Shown: positions 26,668 to 35,200 of the stretch, piece by piece
Position numbering within the stretch: position 1 is the first letter of the stretch
How the letters are laid out: the number at the start of each line of letters is the position of its first letter
Assembly (NCBI GenBank): GCA_024235915.1
Contig: JACKLO010000015.1
Location: 1 to 64,000 of the forward strand
DNA from: Burkholderiaceae bacterium
GTDB taxonomy: Bacteria > Pseudomonadota > Gammaproteobacteria > Burkholderiales > Burkholderiaceae_C
Length of the DNA stretch: 64,000 nucleotides
Direction of reading: 5' to 3'
The notes under the pieces: generated by a model
What the model was told of the DNA's origin: nothing
Database searches by the model: none
The model's input: only the letters and a program-made list of their open reading frames with translations
Position numbers and translations under genes: made by a program

Positions 26668-27138
26668 ATGATCTATGTCAAGACCATCCGGGCCGCCACC
26701 GCGGCTCCCCTGCTGTGGCTGCTTTTGTCCCTGTCCGGGATCGCCCACGCCCAGAACGGACCGCAACCCAAACTGCCCACGGTGCCGTTGACGGCCGGCA
26801 TGCACGTGATCCAGGCCGAACTGGCCATCACCCCCATGCAGCAGGCGATCGGCATGATGCAGCGTCGCAGCATGGGGGCCAACGAAGGCATGCTGTTCGT
26901 GTACGACGCGCCGGAGCGGCTGTGCTTCTGGATGCGCAACACCCTGCTGCCGCTGAGCATCGCCTTTGTGGCCGACGACGGCCGCATCGTCGGCCTGGCC
27001 GACATGCAGCCGCTCGACGAGACCTCGCACTGCACGCCGGAACCGGCGCGATTCGCCCTGGAGATGAACCAGGGCTGGTTCAAGAAGCGCGGATTGAAAA
27101 AGGGGGACCGCCTGCGCGGTGCCCCCTTTGGTTCCTGA
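26668..27138 (+). CDS. DUF192 family exported protein
   Basis: ATG at 26668 gives 156 residues. A signal peptide (cleaved after AHA, about residue 26) is followed by a compact beta-rich DUF192 domain. Landmarks are VIQAELAITPMQQAIGMMQR, GMLFVYD, LCFWMRNTLLPLSIAFV and GWFKKRGLKKGD. Members are small periplasmic or secreted proteins of unknown biochemical role. It is convergent with sodB, with a GC-rich hairpin between them. Confidence 0.88.
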   Translation: MIYVKTIRAATAAPLLWLLLSLSGIAHAQNGPQPKLPTVPLTAGMHVIQAELAITPMQQAIGMMQRRSMGANEGMLFVYDAPERLCFWMRNTLLPLSIAFVADDGRIVGLADMQPLDETSHCTPEPARFALEMNQGWFKKRGLKKGDRLRGAPFGS

Positions 27139-27163
27139 GCCCGGGCCTCGGCCCGGCCCGGGC
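27139..27163. terminator. GC-rich hairpin between convergent genes
   Basis: GCCCGGGC at 27139-27146 pairs with 27156-27163. It lies directly after the DUF192 stop and before the sodB stop at 27169. No T-tract follows, so intrinsic termination is uncertain. Confidence 0.4.
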
Positions 27164-27168
27164 GGACT

Positions 27169-27750
27169 TCAGGCGAAGTTCGCTTCCGCGAATTCCCAGT
27201 TCACCAGCTTGTCGAGGAAGGTCTCGACGAACTTCGGGCGCAGGTTGCGGTAGTCGATGTAGTAGGCGTGTTCCCACACGTCCACGGTGAGCAGCGCCTT
27301 GTCGGCGGTGGTCAGCGGCGTGCCGGCCGCGCCGGTGTTGACGATGTCCACCGAACCATCGGCCTTCTTCACCAGCCAGGTCCAGCCGGAGCCGAAGTTG
27401 CCGACAGCCGACTTCACGAAGGCTTCCTTGAACGCGGCGTAGCTGCCCCACTTGGCGGTGATGGCCGCGGCCAGCGCGCCCTTGGGCTCGCCGCCGCCAT
27501 TGGGCTTCATGCAGTGCCAGAAGAAGGTGTGGTTCCAGATCTGCGCGGCGTTGTTGTAGACGCCACCGCTGGACTTCTTGACGATCTCCTCCAGCGACAT
27601 CGACTCGAACTCGGTGCCCTTCTGCAGGTTGTTCAGGTTGACCACATAGGCGTTGTGGTGCTTGCCGTGGTGGAACTCCAGCGTCTCACGGCTGTAGTGC
27701 GGGGCCAGGGCGTCCAGGGCGTACGGCAGGGCGGGCAAGGTGTGTTCCAT
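27169..27750 (-). CDS. sodB: iron superoxide dismutase
   Basis: Protein of 193 residues, the usual Fe-SOD length. Metal ligands are H27 (LEFHHGKHH), H74 (WNHTFFWHC), D157 and H161 (DVWEHAYYIDYRN). GGEPKGALAAAI and the Gln equivalent NAAQIWNH favour the iron rather than the manganese type. It removes cytoplasmic superoxide. A GGAGG ribosome site precedes the ATG. It sits alone between DUF192 and xseA. Confidence 0.95.
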   Translation of the reverse strand: MEHTLPALPYALDALAPHYSRETLEFHHGKHHNAYVVNLNNLQKGTEFESMSLEEIVKKSSGGVYNNAAQIWNHTFFWHCMKPNGGGEPKGALAAAITAKWGSYAAFKEAFVKSAVGNFGSGWTWLVKKADGSVDIVNTGAAGTPLTTADKALLTVDVWEHAYYIDYRNLRPKFVETFLDKLVNWEFAEANFA

Positions 27751-27778
27751 CGATTCCTCCGGAGGTGAATGTCCGATT

Positions 27779-29107
27779 CTAGGCAGAGCCCCGAGACCCC
27801 GCGCGCCGGCGGGGCGTCGCGGGCGCGGCAGGCGTCGGGGAGACCGCGGTCACCTGCAGCGCGGCCCGGCCGTCGGCCCAGACGCCCTGCACGGCATCAC
27901 CCGCCGTCAGCTGCGCCGCCTGGGTGACGGGCCGGCCATCGACCGATTCGACCCAGGCGTAGCCGCGCGACAGCACGGCATGCGGGTCCAGCGCCTGCAG
28001 CCGTTGGCCCAGGTTGTCGAGCCGCTGCTGCGCATCGTGCAGTTGACGCTGCGTGGCATGGCGCAGCCGGTCGGCGCGCCGCGGCAGGGCCATGGCGGCT
28101 TGGTCGATGCGCCGCGCGCGCGCGGCGTTCAGCGCATGCGCCAGCGTGTCCAGATGCTGGTGTTGCCGCGCAACGCTGCGGCCGGGGCGAGCCAGCCGCA
28201 GGGCCGTCAGGTCCAGCCGCTGGGCCTGGGTCTGCAGCCGTCGGGCCACGGCCTGTCGCATGGCATCGGCCTGCGCCTGGAGTTCCGACCACAGCGCCGC
28301 CCAGTCCGTGCACGCCAGTTCCGCCGCGGCCGTCGGCGTGGGCGCGCGCAGGTCGGCCGCCAGGTCGCACAGCGTCACGTCGGTCTCGTGCCCCACACCG
28401 CAGACCACCGGTATCGGGCTGCTGGCCACGGCACGTACCAGGGCTTCGTCGTTGAAGGCCCAGAGGTCCTCCAGCGAGCCACCGCCGCGCACCAGCAACA
28501 GCGTGTCCACCTCGCGCCGGGCCGCCGCGGCGCCGAGTGCGCGCACCAGCGCTGCCGGTGCGTCGCCCCCCTGCACCGGAGAGGGATAGATCACCAGCGG
28601 CAGGTGCGGCGCACGGCGGGCAAAGGCCGTCAGCACATCGTGCAGCGCCGCCGCCTGCAGGGACGTGACGATGCCGACCGCGCGCGGATGTGGCGTGATC
28701 GGTCGCTTGCGCGACGCGTCGAACAGACCCGCGGCCTGCAACTGGTCTCGCAGGCGCAGGAACTGCTCGTACAGACTGCCCACGCCCGCCCGCTGCATGG
28801 CCTCGACGACGAACTGCAGCTCGCCGCGAGGTTCGTACAGCGCCAGCCGCCCACGCAGTTCCACCCGCTGGCCATCGGCCGGCGCGAAGGCCAGCATCGA
28901 CGCCGCACGGCGGAACATCGCGCAGCGCAGCGTGGCCGCGGCGCCTTCGGCATCCTTCAGCGTGAAGTAGCAGTGCCCGCTGGCCGCGCGCACGAAGCCC
29001 GAGAGTTCGCCGCGCACAGTCACGGCACCGAAGCGTGCCGACAAGGCATCACCGACGGCCATCAGCAGGGACGACACGTCCCAGAGGATGCGATTGGAGG
29101 GGGACAT
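27779..29107 (-). CDS. xseA: exodeoxyribonuclease VII large subunit
   Basis: ATG at 29107 gives 442 residues; ATG at 29122 would add five. An N-terminal OB-fold (about 12-110: VRGELSGFVRAASGHCYFTLKD) is followed by the nuclease domain with VGIVTSLQAAALHDVL, VRGGGSLEDLWAFNDE and CGVGHETDVTLCDLAADLRAPTPTAAAE. A long coiled coil (about 270-380) and the C-terminal RGYAWVESVDG complete the protein. The enzyme degrades single-stranded DNA with XseB, which is not in the window. It is divergent from exbB. Confidence 0.95.
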   Translation of the reverse strand: MSPSNRILWDVSSLLMAVGDALSARFGAVTVRGELSGFVRAASGHCYFTLKDAEGAAATLRCAMFRRAASMLAFAPADGQRVELRGRLALYEPRGELQFVVEAMQRAGVGSLYEQFLRLRDQLQAAGLFDASRKRPITPHPRAVGIVTSLQAAALHDVLTAFARRAPHLPLVIYPSPVQGGDAPAALVRALGAAAARREVDTLLLVRGGGSLEDLWAFNDEALVRAVASSPIPVVCGVGHETDVTLCDLAADLRAPTPTAAAELACTDWAALWSELQAQADAMRQAVARRLQTQAQRLDLTALRLARPGRSVARQHQHLDTLAHALNAARARRIDQAAMALPRRADRLRHATQRQLHDAQQRLDNLGQRLQALDPHAVLSRGYAWVESVDGRPVTQAAQLTAGDAVQGVWADGRAALQVTAVSPTPAAPATPRRRAGSRGSA

Positions 29108-29203
29108 CACCGAAGCCGTCATGCGCGTGGACCGTGCCGAGGGGCACCATGGGGCATCGTCCATAATCGTCCGCGTCCCGCGCAGCAAACCGGAATCCGA
29201 CCC

Positions 29204-29863
29204 TTGTTTTCCATCATACAAGCCGCCGGCTGGCCGATCTGGCTGCTCATCGTCTGTTCCATCGTGGCGCTCGCCCTGATCCTCGAGCGACTGGTGCAGC
29301 TGCGCCGGGTCCGGGTCGCGCCCCCCACGCTGCTCGACGAGGTGCTGGGCGTCACACGCACCAGCCTGCCGTCGGCCGACGTGGTGAACAAGCTGGCCGA
29401 GAACTCGGTGCTGGGCTCGGTGCTGGCAGCCGGCCTGCGCAGCGTGATCGCGGAGCCCCGCATCAGCGAGGACGCGCTGCGACAGTCGATCGAGAACGCC
29501 GGCCGCGAGGCCGTGCACCGCACCGAACGCTACCTCAATGCCCTGGGCACCATCGCGGCGGCGGCACCCCTGCTGGGCCTGTTCGGCACCGTCATCGGCA
29601 TGATCGAGATCTTCGGCTCCCAGGGCGCCGACGGCAGCACCAACCCGCAGCAACTCGCCCACGGCATCTCGATCGCGCTCTACAACACCGCTTTCGGCCT
29701 CATCGTGGCCATCCCGTCACTGATGTTCTACCGCTACTTCCGCGGTCTGGTGGACAGCTTCCAGCTGACGATGGAACTGGCGGCGGCGCGGCTGCTGCCC
29801 CACCTGCTGCGCTTCACGGTGCGTGGGGCCCCCGGCGCTGGCAACGGGGTCAACAGCGCATGA
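29204..29863 (+). CDS. exbB: ExbB/TolQ-family proton channel protein
   Basis: A TTG at 29204 gives 219 residues starting MFSIIQAAGWPIWLL, the usual start for this subfamily. Three membrane helices are visible (about 7-27, 108-130, 150-173), with ALGTIAAAAPLLGLFGTVIGMIEIF and GISIALYNTAFGLIVAIP as the conserved helices. It works with the ExbD protein encoded next (overlap of 4 bases) to drive TonB or an analogous system with the proton gradient. In betaproteobacteria this pair commonly precedes lpxK. Confidence 0.9.
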   Translation: MFSIIQAAGWPIWLLIVCSIVALALILERLVQLRRVRVAPPTLLDEVLGVTRTSLPSADVVNKLAENSVLGSVLAAGLRSVIAEPRISEDALRQSIENAGREAVHRTERYLNALGTIAAAAPLLGLFGTVIGMIEIFGSQGADGSTNPQQLAHGISIALYNTAFGLIVAIPSLMFYRYFRGLVDSFQLTMELAAARLLPHLLRFTVRGAPGAGNGVNSA

Positions 29864-30279
29864 ACTTCCGCCGCCACCGCTCGGAGGAGCCGGAGATCAA
29901 CCTGATCCCGTTCATCGACGTGCTGCTGGTGATCCTGATCTTCCTGATGCTGTCGACCACCTACTCGCGCTTCACCGAGCTGCAGGTCAATCTGCCCACG
30001 GCCAACGCCAACAAGCTGCCGGAAAGGCCGGGCGAGATCATCGTGGCGGTGTCGGGCGACGGCCGATACAGCGTGCGCGGCGAGCTTGTCGAAGGCCGCA
30101 GCGTGGAACAGCTCACCGCCGTGCTGAGTGCCGCGGCGGCGGGCAACCGTGAGGCCATGGTGATCGTCTCCGCCGATGCGCTGGCCGCACACCAGTCGGT
30201 GATGAACGTGCTCGACGCTGCACGTCGCGCCGGCCTGGTGCGGCTGACCTTCGCCGCCCAGACCGGCGGCACCCCCTAG
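29860..30279 (+). CDS. exbD: ExbD/TolR-family protein
   Basis: Protein of 139 residues. EPEINLIPFIDVLLVILIFLM is the conserved start: a single membrane helix with the proton-path aspartate in FIDVLL. The periplasmic domain follows (about 45-139) with TVSGDGRYSVRG-like strands and SADALAAHQSVMNVLDAARRAGL. It pairs with ExbB upstream (ATGA overlap) and is separated by one base from lpxK, so all are one operon. Confidence 0.93.
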   Translation: MNFRRHRSEEPEINLIPFIDVLLVILIFLMLSTTYSRFTELQVNLPTANANKLPERPGEIIVAVSGDGRYSVRGELVEGRSVEQLTAVLSAAAAGNREAMVIVSADALAAHQSVMNVLDAARRAGLVRLTFAAQTGGTP

Positions 30280-30280
30280 C

Positions 30281-31318
30281 GTGGCCACGCTCAGGGCAGC
30301 GCTGGAGCGTGCGCTGCTTGCCGCCTGGTATGGGCGGTCGACGCCGCCATTGCTGCTGTTGCCGCTGAATGCGCTGTACCGCGTACTGGCCGGGCTGGCC
30401 GCGCTGCCTTGGTCCCTGGGCTGGCGTCGCCCCTGGCGCGCGCCCTGCCCGGTGATCGTGGTGGGCAACCTCATCGCCGGCGGCGCCGGCAAGACGCCGA
30501 CCGTGATCGCGCTCGTCCAGGCACTGCAGCAGGCCGGCTGGCGGCCGGGTGTGGTCTCGCGTGGGCATGGCCGCCGAAGCCGGGGCGTGCTGCTGGCGAG
30601 TGACACGCAGGATGCCTCGGCGCTGGGGGACGAACCGTGGCTGATCCACCACCGCACCGGCGCGCCGCTGGCGGTGGGCGAACGACGGGCCGATGCTGCG
30701 GCCGCACTGCTGGCGGCCCATGCCGACGTCGATGTGCTGGTCAGCGACGACGGCCTGCAGCACCGTGCGCTGGCGGGCGACCTGGCGCTGTGGGTGTTCG
30801 ACGAACGCGGCGTGGGCAACGGTGCGCTGCTGCCTGCAGGGCCACTGCGCCAGCCCATGCCGCGGCAACTTCCCCCGGCGACCTGGGTGCTCTACAACGC
30901 CCCGGCTGCAAGCACGCCGTTGCCCGGCCCGCTGGCCGAGCGTGGCCTGGCCGGCGCCGTGCCGTTGGCGGACTGGCATGCCGGCGCGCCGATGTCCATG
31001 GCAGCCCTGGGCGCGCTGCGCGGGAGACTGCTGCATGCCGTGGCGGGCATCGCCGCCCCGCAGCGCTTCTTCGCCATGCTGCAGGCCGCCGGACTGCAGG
31101 CGACGACGCAGGCACTGCCCGACCATGCGGACCTGTCGGCGCCACCCTGGCCCGCCGGCACCGCCGACGTGCTGTGCACCGAAAAGGACGCTGCCAAACT
31201 CGACCCGGCCCGAGTTGGCACGACCCGCGTCTGGGTCGTCGGTCTAGACTTCCGGCTGCCACCTGCGTTGCTGGCGGGCCTGCTCACCGCCTTGCGTGAA
31301 GCGGGCCACCGGCCCTGA
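30281..31318 (+). CDS. lpxK: tetraacyldisaccharide 4'-kinase
   Basis: GTG start one base after exbD; 345 residues. LpxK phosphorylates the lipid A disaccharide at the inner membrane. An N-terminal hydrophobic helix (about 24-45) is followed by the P-loop VIVVGNLIAGGAGKTP, then SRGHGR and SDDGLQHRALAGDL, the conserved DDGxQ motif. The C-terminal part has VLCTEKDAAKL. It shares an operon with a Trm112-type protein and kdsB, linking lipid A and Kdo supply. Confidence 0.94.
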   Translation: MATLRAALERALLAAWYGRSTPPLLLLPLNALYRVLAGLAALPWSLGWRRPWRAPCPVIVVGNLIAGGAGKTPTVIALVQALQQAGWRPGVVSRGHGRRSRGVLLASDTQDASALGDEPWLIHHRTGAPLAVGERRADAAAALLAAHADVDVLVSDDGLQHRALAGDLALWVFDERGVGNGALLPAGPLRQPMPRQLPPATWVLYNAPAASTPLPGPLAERGLAGAVPLADWHAGAPMSMAALGALRGRLLHAVAGIAAPQRFFAMLQAAGLQATTQALPDHADLSAPPWPAGTADVLCTEKDAAKLDPARVGTTRVWVVGLDFRLPPALLAGLLTALREAGHRP

Positions 31319-31325
31319 ACACACC

Positions 31326-31526
31326 ATGGACCACCGACTGCTGCACCTGCTCGTCTGCCCCATCTGCAAGGGCCCGCTGACCCTGCTGCGCGACGATGCT
31401 CAACGCCCGTCGGAACTGGCCTGCCGGGCCGACCGGCTGGCATTTCCGATCCGCGACGGCATCCCGGTCATGCTGGAGTCGGAAGCGCGCCCCTGGGAGT
31501 TCGACGCCGAGGCGCCAGCACCCTGA
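31326..31526 (+). CDS. Trm112 family zinc-binding-like protein
   Basis: ATG at 31326 gives 66 residues. DHRLLHLLVCPICKGPL carries the N-terminal Cys pair; ELACRADRLAFPIRDGIPVMLESEAR is the typical second half. The second Cys pair is reduced to one, as is common in bacterial members. The gene is regularly found between lpxK and kdsB. Trm112-like proteins act as partners of methyltransferases elsewhere, but the bacterial role is not established. Confidence 0.9.
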   Translation: MDHRLLHLLVCPICKGPLTLLRDDAQRPSELACRADRLAFPIRDGIPVMLESEARPWEFDAEAPAP

Positions 31527-31546
31527 ATGCCCTTGGGCCGCCCGAC

Positions 31547-32290
31547 ATGGACTTCAGCATCCTGATCCCCGCCCGGCTGGCCTCCACCCGCCTGCCCGAC
31601 AAGCCGCTGGCCGACATCGCCGGCAAGCCGATGGTCGTGCGTGTGGCAGAACGCGTGGCCGCGGCAGGCGCGCTGCGTGTGGTCGTGGCCACCGACGCGC
31701 CACGCGTGGCGGAGGCCTGCGCCGCCCACGGCGTGCAGGCGCTGATGACCCGCAGCGATCACGCCAGCGGCAGCGACCGTCTGGCCGAAGCCTGCGAGCA
31801 ACTGGGGCTCGACGGTGACGACGTGGTCGTCAATGTGCAAGGCGACGAACCGCTGATCGACCCCGCCCTTGTGCGTGATTGCGCGCTGCTGCTCGCGGCG
31901 CGGCCCGAGTGCGCCGTGGCCACCGCCGCCCATGCCATCCACGACCGCGACGAGTTCCTGAATCCCAACGTGGTGAAGGTGGTGCTCGACGCCGCCGGCC
32001 GGGCGCTGTACTTCAGCCGCGCGCCGATCCCGTGCTGGCGCGACGGGGGTGGCGCGCTGCCGTCCCCCCCACCGCTGCGCCACATGGGCCTTTATGCCTA
32101 CCGCGCCGGCTTCCTGCGCCGATTTCCAGGCCTGCCCCCGGCACCCACCGAGCAACTGGAGGCGTTGGAGCAGTTGAGGGTGCTCTGGCATGGCGAACGC
32201 ATCGCCGTGCACGTGAGCGACAGCGCACCCGGCCCCGGCATCGACACGCCGGAGGACCTGGCGCGAGTCCGCGCAACCTGGCCAGGCTGA
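31547..32290 (+). CDS. kdsB: 3-deoxy-manno-octulosonate cytidylyltransferase
   Basis: Protein of 247 residues. KdsB activates Kdo as CMP-Kdo for lipopolysaccharide core. Nucleotide-binding IPARLASTRLPDKPLADIAGKPM opens the protein, followed by VATDAPRV, MTRSDHASGSDRLAEA, VNVQGDEPLI, YFSRAPIPCWRD, and GLYAYRAGFLRRFPGL. It is third in lpxK-trm112-kdsB. Confidence 0.95.
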   Translation: MDFSILIPARLASTRLPDKPLADIAGKPMVVRVAERVAAAGALRVVVATDAPRVAEACAAHGVQALMTRSDHASGSDRLAEACEQLGLDGDDVVVNVQGDEPLIDPALVRDCALLLAARPECAVATAAHAIHDRDEFLNPNVVKVVLDAAGRALYFSRAPIPCWRDGGGALPSPPPLRHMGLYAYRAGFLRRFPGLPPAPTEQLEALEQLRVLWHGERIAVHVSDSAPGPGIDTPEDLARVRATWPG

Positions 32291-32463
32291 GGGCGTCAAC
32301 CGCTGCCCGGTCGGCACCCGCCGCGTCAGGCTGGTGCAGGTTTGTGCATGCTATTCTGCTTGCGGAGACCGCAGATCGCGCCAGAGCGTGCTGCCTGGTG
32401 GCAGCCCGGCTGCCTCCGCAGCCGGGGACGATCGCGCACCATCACCAAGACTCGAGGAGCGAG

Positions 32464-33117
32464 ATGAGACTGATCCTGTTGGGCGCGCCCGGCGCCGGCA
32501 AAGGCACGCAAGCCACCATGATCTGCCAGAAGTACGGCATTCCGCAGATCTCCACCGGCGACATGCTGCGCGCGGCGGTCAAGGCAGGTACGCCGCTGGG
32601 CGTGGCCGCCAAGCAGGTGATGGACAGCGGCGGTCTCGTCAGCGACGACATCATCATCGGCCTGGTGAAGGAACGCATCACGCAACCGGACTGCACCAAC
32701 GGTTTCCTGTTCGATGGATTCCCGCGCACCATTCCGCAGGCCGACGCCATGAAGGCGGCCGGGGTGAAGCTGGACGTCGTGCTCGAGATCGACGTGCCCG
32801 ACGCCGCCATCATCGAACGCATGAGCGGCCGCCTCTCTCACCCGGCCAGTGGCCGCAGCTACCACGTCAAGTTCAACCCGCCCAAGGTCGCCGGCGTCGA
32901 TGACGTGACCGGCGAGCCGCTGGTGCAGCGCGACGACGACAAGGAAGAAACCGTGCGCAAACGGCTGGAGGTCTACCAGGCGCAGACGCGCCCGCTGGTG
33001 GATTACTACTCCGCCTGGGCCGCCACCGGCGATGCTGGTGCGCCGCGCTACGCGAAGATCAGCGGCATGGGCAGCGTTGACGAGATCACTGCGCGCGCCT
33101 TCGCAGCCCTCGGCTGA
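32464..33117 (+). CDS. adk: adenylate kinase
   Basis: Protein of 217 residues with a GAGGAGCG ribosome site. P-loop GAPGAGKGT is at 7-15, then STGDMLRAA, DGFPRT (lid hinge), IVERM-like IIERMSGR, and a long LID with GRSYHVKFNPPK, lacking the zinc cysteines. It interconverts AMP, ADP and ATP. The 170 bases upstream contain no gene. A strong terminator follows. Confidence 0.96.
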   Translation: MRLILLGAPGAGKGTQATMICQKYGIPQISTGDMLRAAVKAGTPLGVAAKQVMDSGGLVSDDIIIGLVKERITQPDCTNGFLFDGFPRTIPQADAMKAAGVKLDVVLEIDVPDAAIIERMSGRLSHPASGRSYHVKFNPPKVAGVDDVTGEPLVQRDDDKEETVRKRLEVYQAQTRPLVDYYSAWAATGDAGAPRYAKISGMGSVDEITARAFAALG

Positions 33118-33131
33118 ACGCCCCCTTCACT

Positions 33132-33165
33132 GACAACGCGGCCTGCGGGCCGCGTTGTCGTTTGT
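33132..33165 (+). terminator. adk: adk terminator
   Basis: GACAACGCGGCC at 33132-33143 pairs perfectly over 12 bases with 33148-33159 around TGCG, followed by GTTTGT. It begins 14 bases after the adk stop. Confidence 0.75.
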
Positions 33166-33210
33166 CGCACAATTGACGTTTACGTCAACGTCACACGCAA
33201 GGAGCACTTC

Positions 33211-33969
33211 ATGGACATCGCAGGCAAGGTCTTCATCGTCACCGGCGGCGCCAGCGGCCTCGGCGAGGGCACGGCGCGCATGCTGGCGGCGAACGGCGGC
33301 AAGGTGGTCATCGCCGACCTGCAGGTGGAGCGCGGTGAGGCCGTGGCGAAGGAGATCGGTGGCGTGTTCGTCAAGTGCGACGTCAGCCAGGAAGCCGACG
33401 GCCAGGCCGTGGTGGCCGCGGCCACCGGCCTGGGCAAGCTGATGGGCCTGGTCAACTGCGCCGGCATCGCGCCCGCGGTGAAGACCGTGGGCAAGGACGG
33501 CGCGCACCCGCTGTCCACCTACAGCAAGGTGATCACGGTCAACCTGATCGGCACCTTCAACATGATCCGCCTGGCCGCTGAGGCCATGTGCAAGAACGAA
33601 CCGGAGCCCACCGGGGAGCGCGGCGTGATGATCAGCACCGCCAGCGTGGCCGCCTACGACGGCCAGATCGGCCAGGCCGCCTACGCCGCCAGCAAGGGCG
33701 GCGTGGTCGGCATGACGCTGCCGATCGCCCGCGACCTGGCGCGCAACGGCATCCGCAACATGACCATCGCCCCGGGCATCTTCGGCACGCCGATGCTGTT
33801 CTCGATGCCGCAAGAGGTGCAGGACGCGCTGGCCGCCAGCGTGCCCTTCCCCAGCCGCCTGGGCACGCCGAACGACTACGCCAAGCTGGTGCACCAGATC
33901 GTCACCAACGACATGCTCAACGGCGAAGTCATCCGTCTGGACGGCGCGATCCGGATGGCGCCCAAGTGA
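33211..33969 (+). CDS. short-chain dehydrogenase, 3-hydroxyacyl-CoA dehydrogenase type
   Basis: Protein of 252 residues with AAGGAG before the ATG. NAD-binding TGGASGLGEGTAR is at about 12-24, then D of VIADLQ (NAD preference), NCAGIAP, catalytic Ser in STASVAAYDG, and YAASKGG with the Tyr-Lys pair. The C-terminal half, MTIAPGIFGTPML through LVHQIVTNDMLNGEVIRLDGAIRM, is typical of the mitochondrial HSD17B10-like 3-hydroxyacyl-CoA dehydrogenase group. A role in fatty acid or branched-chain acyl-CoA oxidation is likely. A truncated methyltransferase gene follows two bases later. Confidence 0.88.
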   Translation: MDIAGKVFIVTGGASGLGEGTARMLAANGGKVVIADLQVERGEAVAKEIGGVFVKCDVSQEADGQAVVAAATGLGKLMGLVNCAGIAPAVKTVGKDGAHPLSTYSKVITVNLIGTFNMIRLAAEAMCKNEPEPTGERGVMISTASVAAYDGQIGQAAYAASKGGVVGMTLPIARDLARNGIRNMTIAPGIFGTPMLFSMPQEVQDALAASVPFPSRLGTPNDYAKLVHQIVTNDMLNGEVIRLDGAIRMAPK

Positions 33970-33971
33970 GC

Positions 33972-34274
33972 ATGGCGCCGGCGGACGGTGACCGCCAGGC
34001 TACCCGCGCCGCCGTCTGGGCACGGCACTGGGCCAGCGGCAGCCCGCATTCCTGTGCCGGCAGCTATGGCGCCACGTATGGCGGTGCCGTGGCGGCGTTC
34101 TGGCGTGGCGTACTCGCCGAAGTCGCACCCGGCGCGCGCACGCTGGACCTGGCCACCGGCGCCGCTGCATTGCCACGCTTGTTCCTGGAACTCGCGCCGC
34201 AGCTCGGCCTGGCCATCGAGGCCGTGGATTGCACGTTCGGTCTCACCCACCTGTTCCAGAGGACCCGAGGGTAA
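33972..34274 (+). pseudogene. 3'-truncated class I methyltransferase
   Basis: The frame from ATG at 33972 begins like a SAM-dependent methyltransferase: AAVWARHWASGSPHSCAGSYG, AFWRGVLAEV, and motif I GARTLDLATGAAALPRLFLEL, then IEAVD. After about residue 88 family sequence stops and a stop codon follows at 34272-34274. More than half the enzyme, including substrate-binding parts, is missing. The DNA beyond belongs to another broken gene on the opposite strand, so a deletion or rearrangement removed the 3' end. Closeness to the upstream dehydrogenase suggests a former operon. Confidence 0.75.
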
Positions 34275-34997
34275 TGTAGGAACTGGCGAACTGTGGATCA
34301 CACCGATTGCGTCACGTAGCCACCAGTACGCGCGTCCGATCCGGCCGTGCCGAAGTTCGACTACCGCCCGATTGTTGGCAAACATCGCCATGACACGCTC
34401 GCGGCTGATGGGCTGCGCGGGCGGCGCCGCCATCGTCGCGGGCACGAGGAAATCGAGAGTACGCCAAGACAGGTACCGCGAAGCGCTCGGTTCCGCGAGT
34501 CTCAGGTTCACATGGTCAACCATGCGCAGCAGGTCTTGGCCCTGGTCCAAGTCGATGGGCGTCTGGGGTGTCAGGACACGCTGAATTCCACCCTCAGGCC
34601 GAGCATGTCGGCAAAGGCGGCGGTGATCAGCACGAAGGACAGGCAGTCGCCATCCCCATGGGCGAAGGCCTCTGCAGCCGTGCGTGTGACTTCGGGCAGG
34701 TACCTCAGCCTGAGTCCCGATTCGTCATTGAGTACGCGTGTCAGGCCAGTGATTGGCCCGAAAAGCACCGCCTGCCGGCGCAGCTTGGCCGCTACGAACA
34801 CCCGCATCTCCGTCGACGCCTGGAAGATCGTCTCACCGGGCGTCGCGAAGGCATCGTTGCCAAAGCGCTCATCGTTCAGGTAACGGGCGCTGAGCGGCGC
34901 CACCGCGGGCGAACGGCCCGCACACGCCGTCAACAGCCCCCGGCGGCTGCCAGCAGAGTGGCACGCCGAACGAAGCTGGGGGACTCTCTGGCGTCTT
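34275..34997 (-). pseudogene. frameshifted, 3'-truncated lipoprotein with transglutaminase-like and TPR-type region
   Basis: Pieces of one protein lie in different minus-strand frames. A GTG near 34997 starts VKTPESPP; then RRATLLAAAGG (another frame); LLTACAG, a lipobox (another frame); then DAFATPGETIFQASTEMRVF and EVTRTAAEAFAHGDGDCLSFV, the Cys-containing transglutaminase-like core. A shift near 34580 leads to RVLTPQTPIDL, VDHVNLRL and MFANNRAVVELRHGRIGRAYWWLRDAIG, which should precede TPR repeats. The protein then ends at the junction with the methyltransferase remnant. Two shifts fall in runs of five C and five G, where one more base in each would restore the frame. Confidence 0.7.
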
Positions 34998-35114
34998 CAC
35001 GTGTCAGCCGTCGCAGGTGCGCAGGTGCACTGGTCTGGGATCCTGCTTAAGTCTGAATGTGCGTGCGTAGCAATGCGTTGTCAAGTACCGGCGCGGCGAC
35101 GTACGGCACGACCA

Positions 35115-35142
35115 GACAAAGAGGGACCGGCATGCCGGTCCC
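35115..35142 (-). terminator. hairpin after the TonB receptor remnant
   Basis: A perfect 20-base palindrome occupies 35123-35142 (GGGACCGGCA and its complement). On the minus strand it is followed by TCTTTGTCT, a weak T-tract. It lies about 60 bases past the receptor stop. The 200 bases between this receptor and the next remnant contain no gene. Confidence 0.55.
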
Positions 35143-35200
35143 CTGGTGGGATCAAGGTGAAGACCTCAGCCCCACCTTAGCTGCCAAGAAAGCACAGGCC

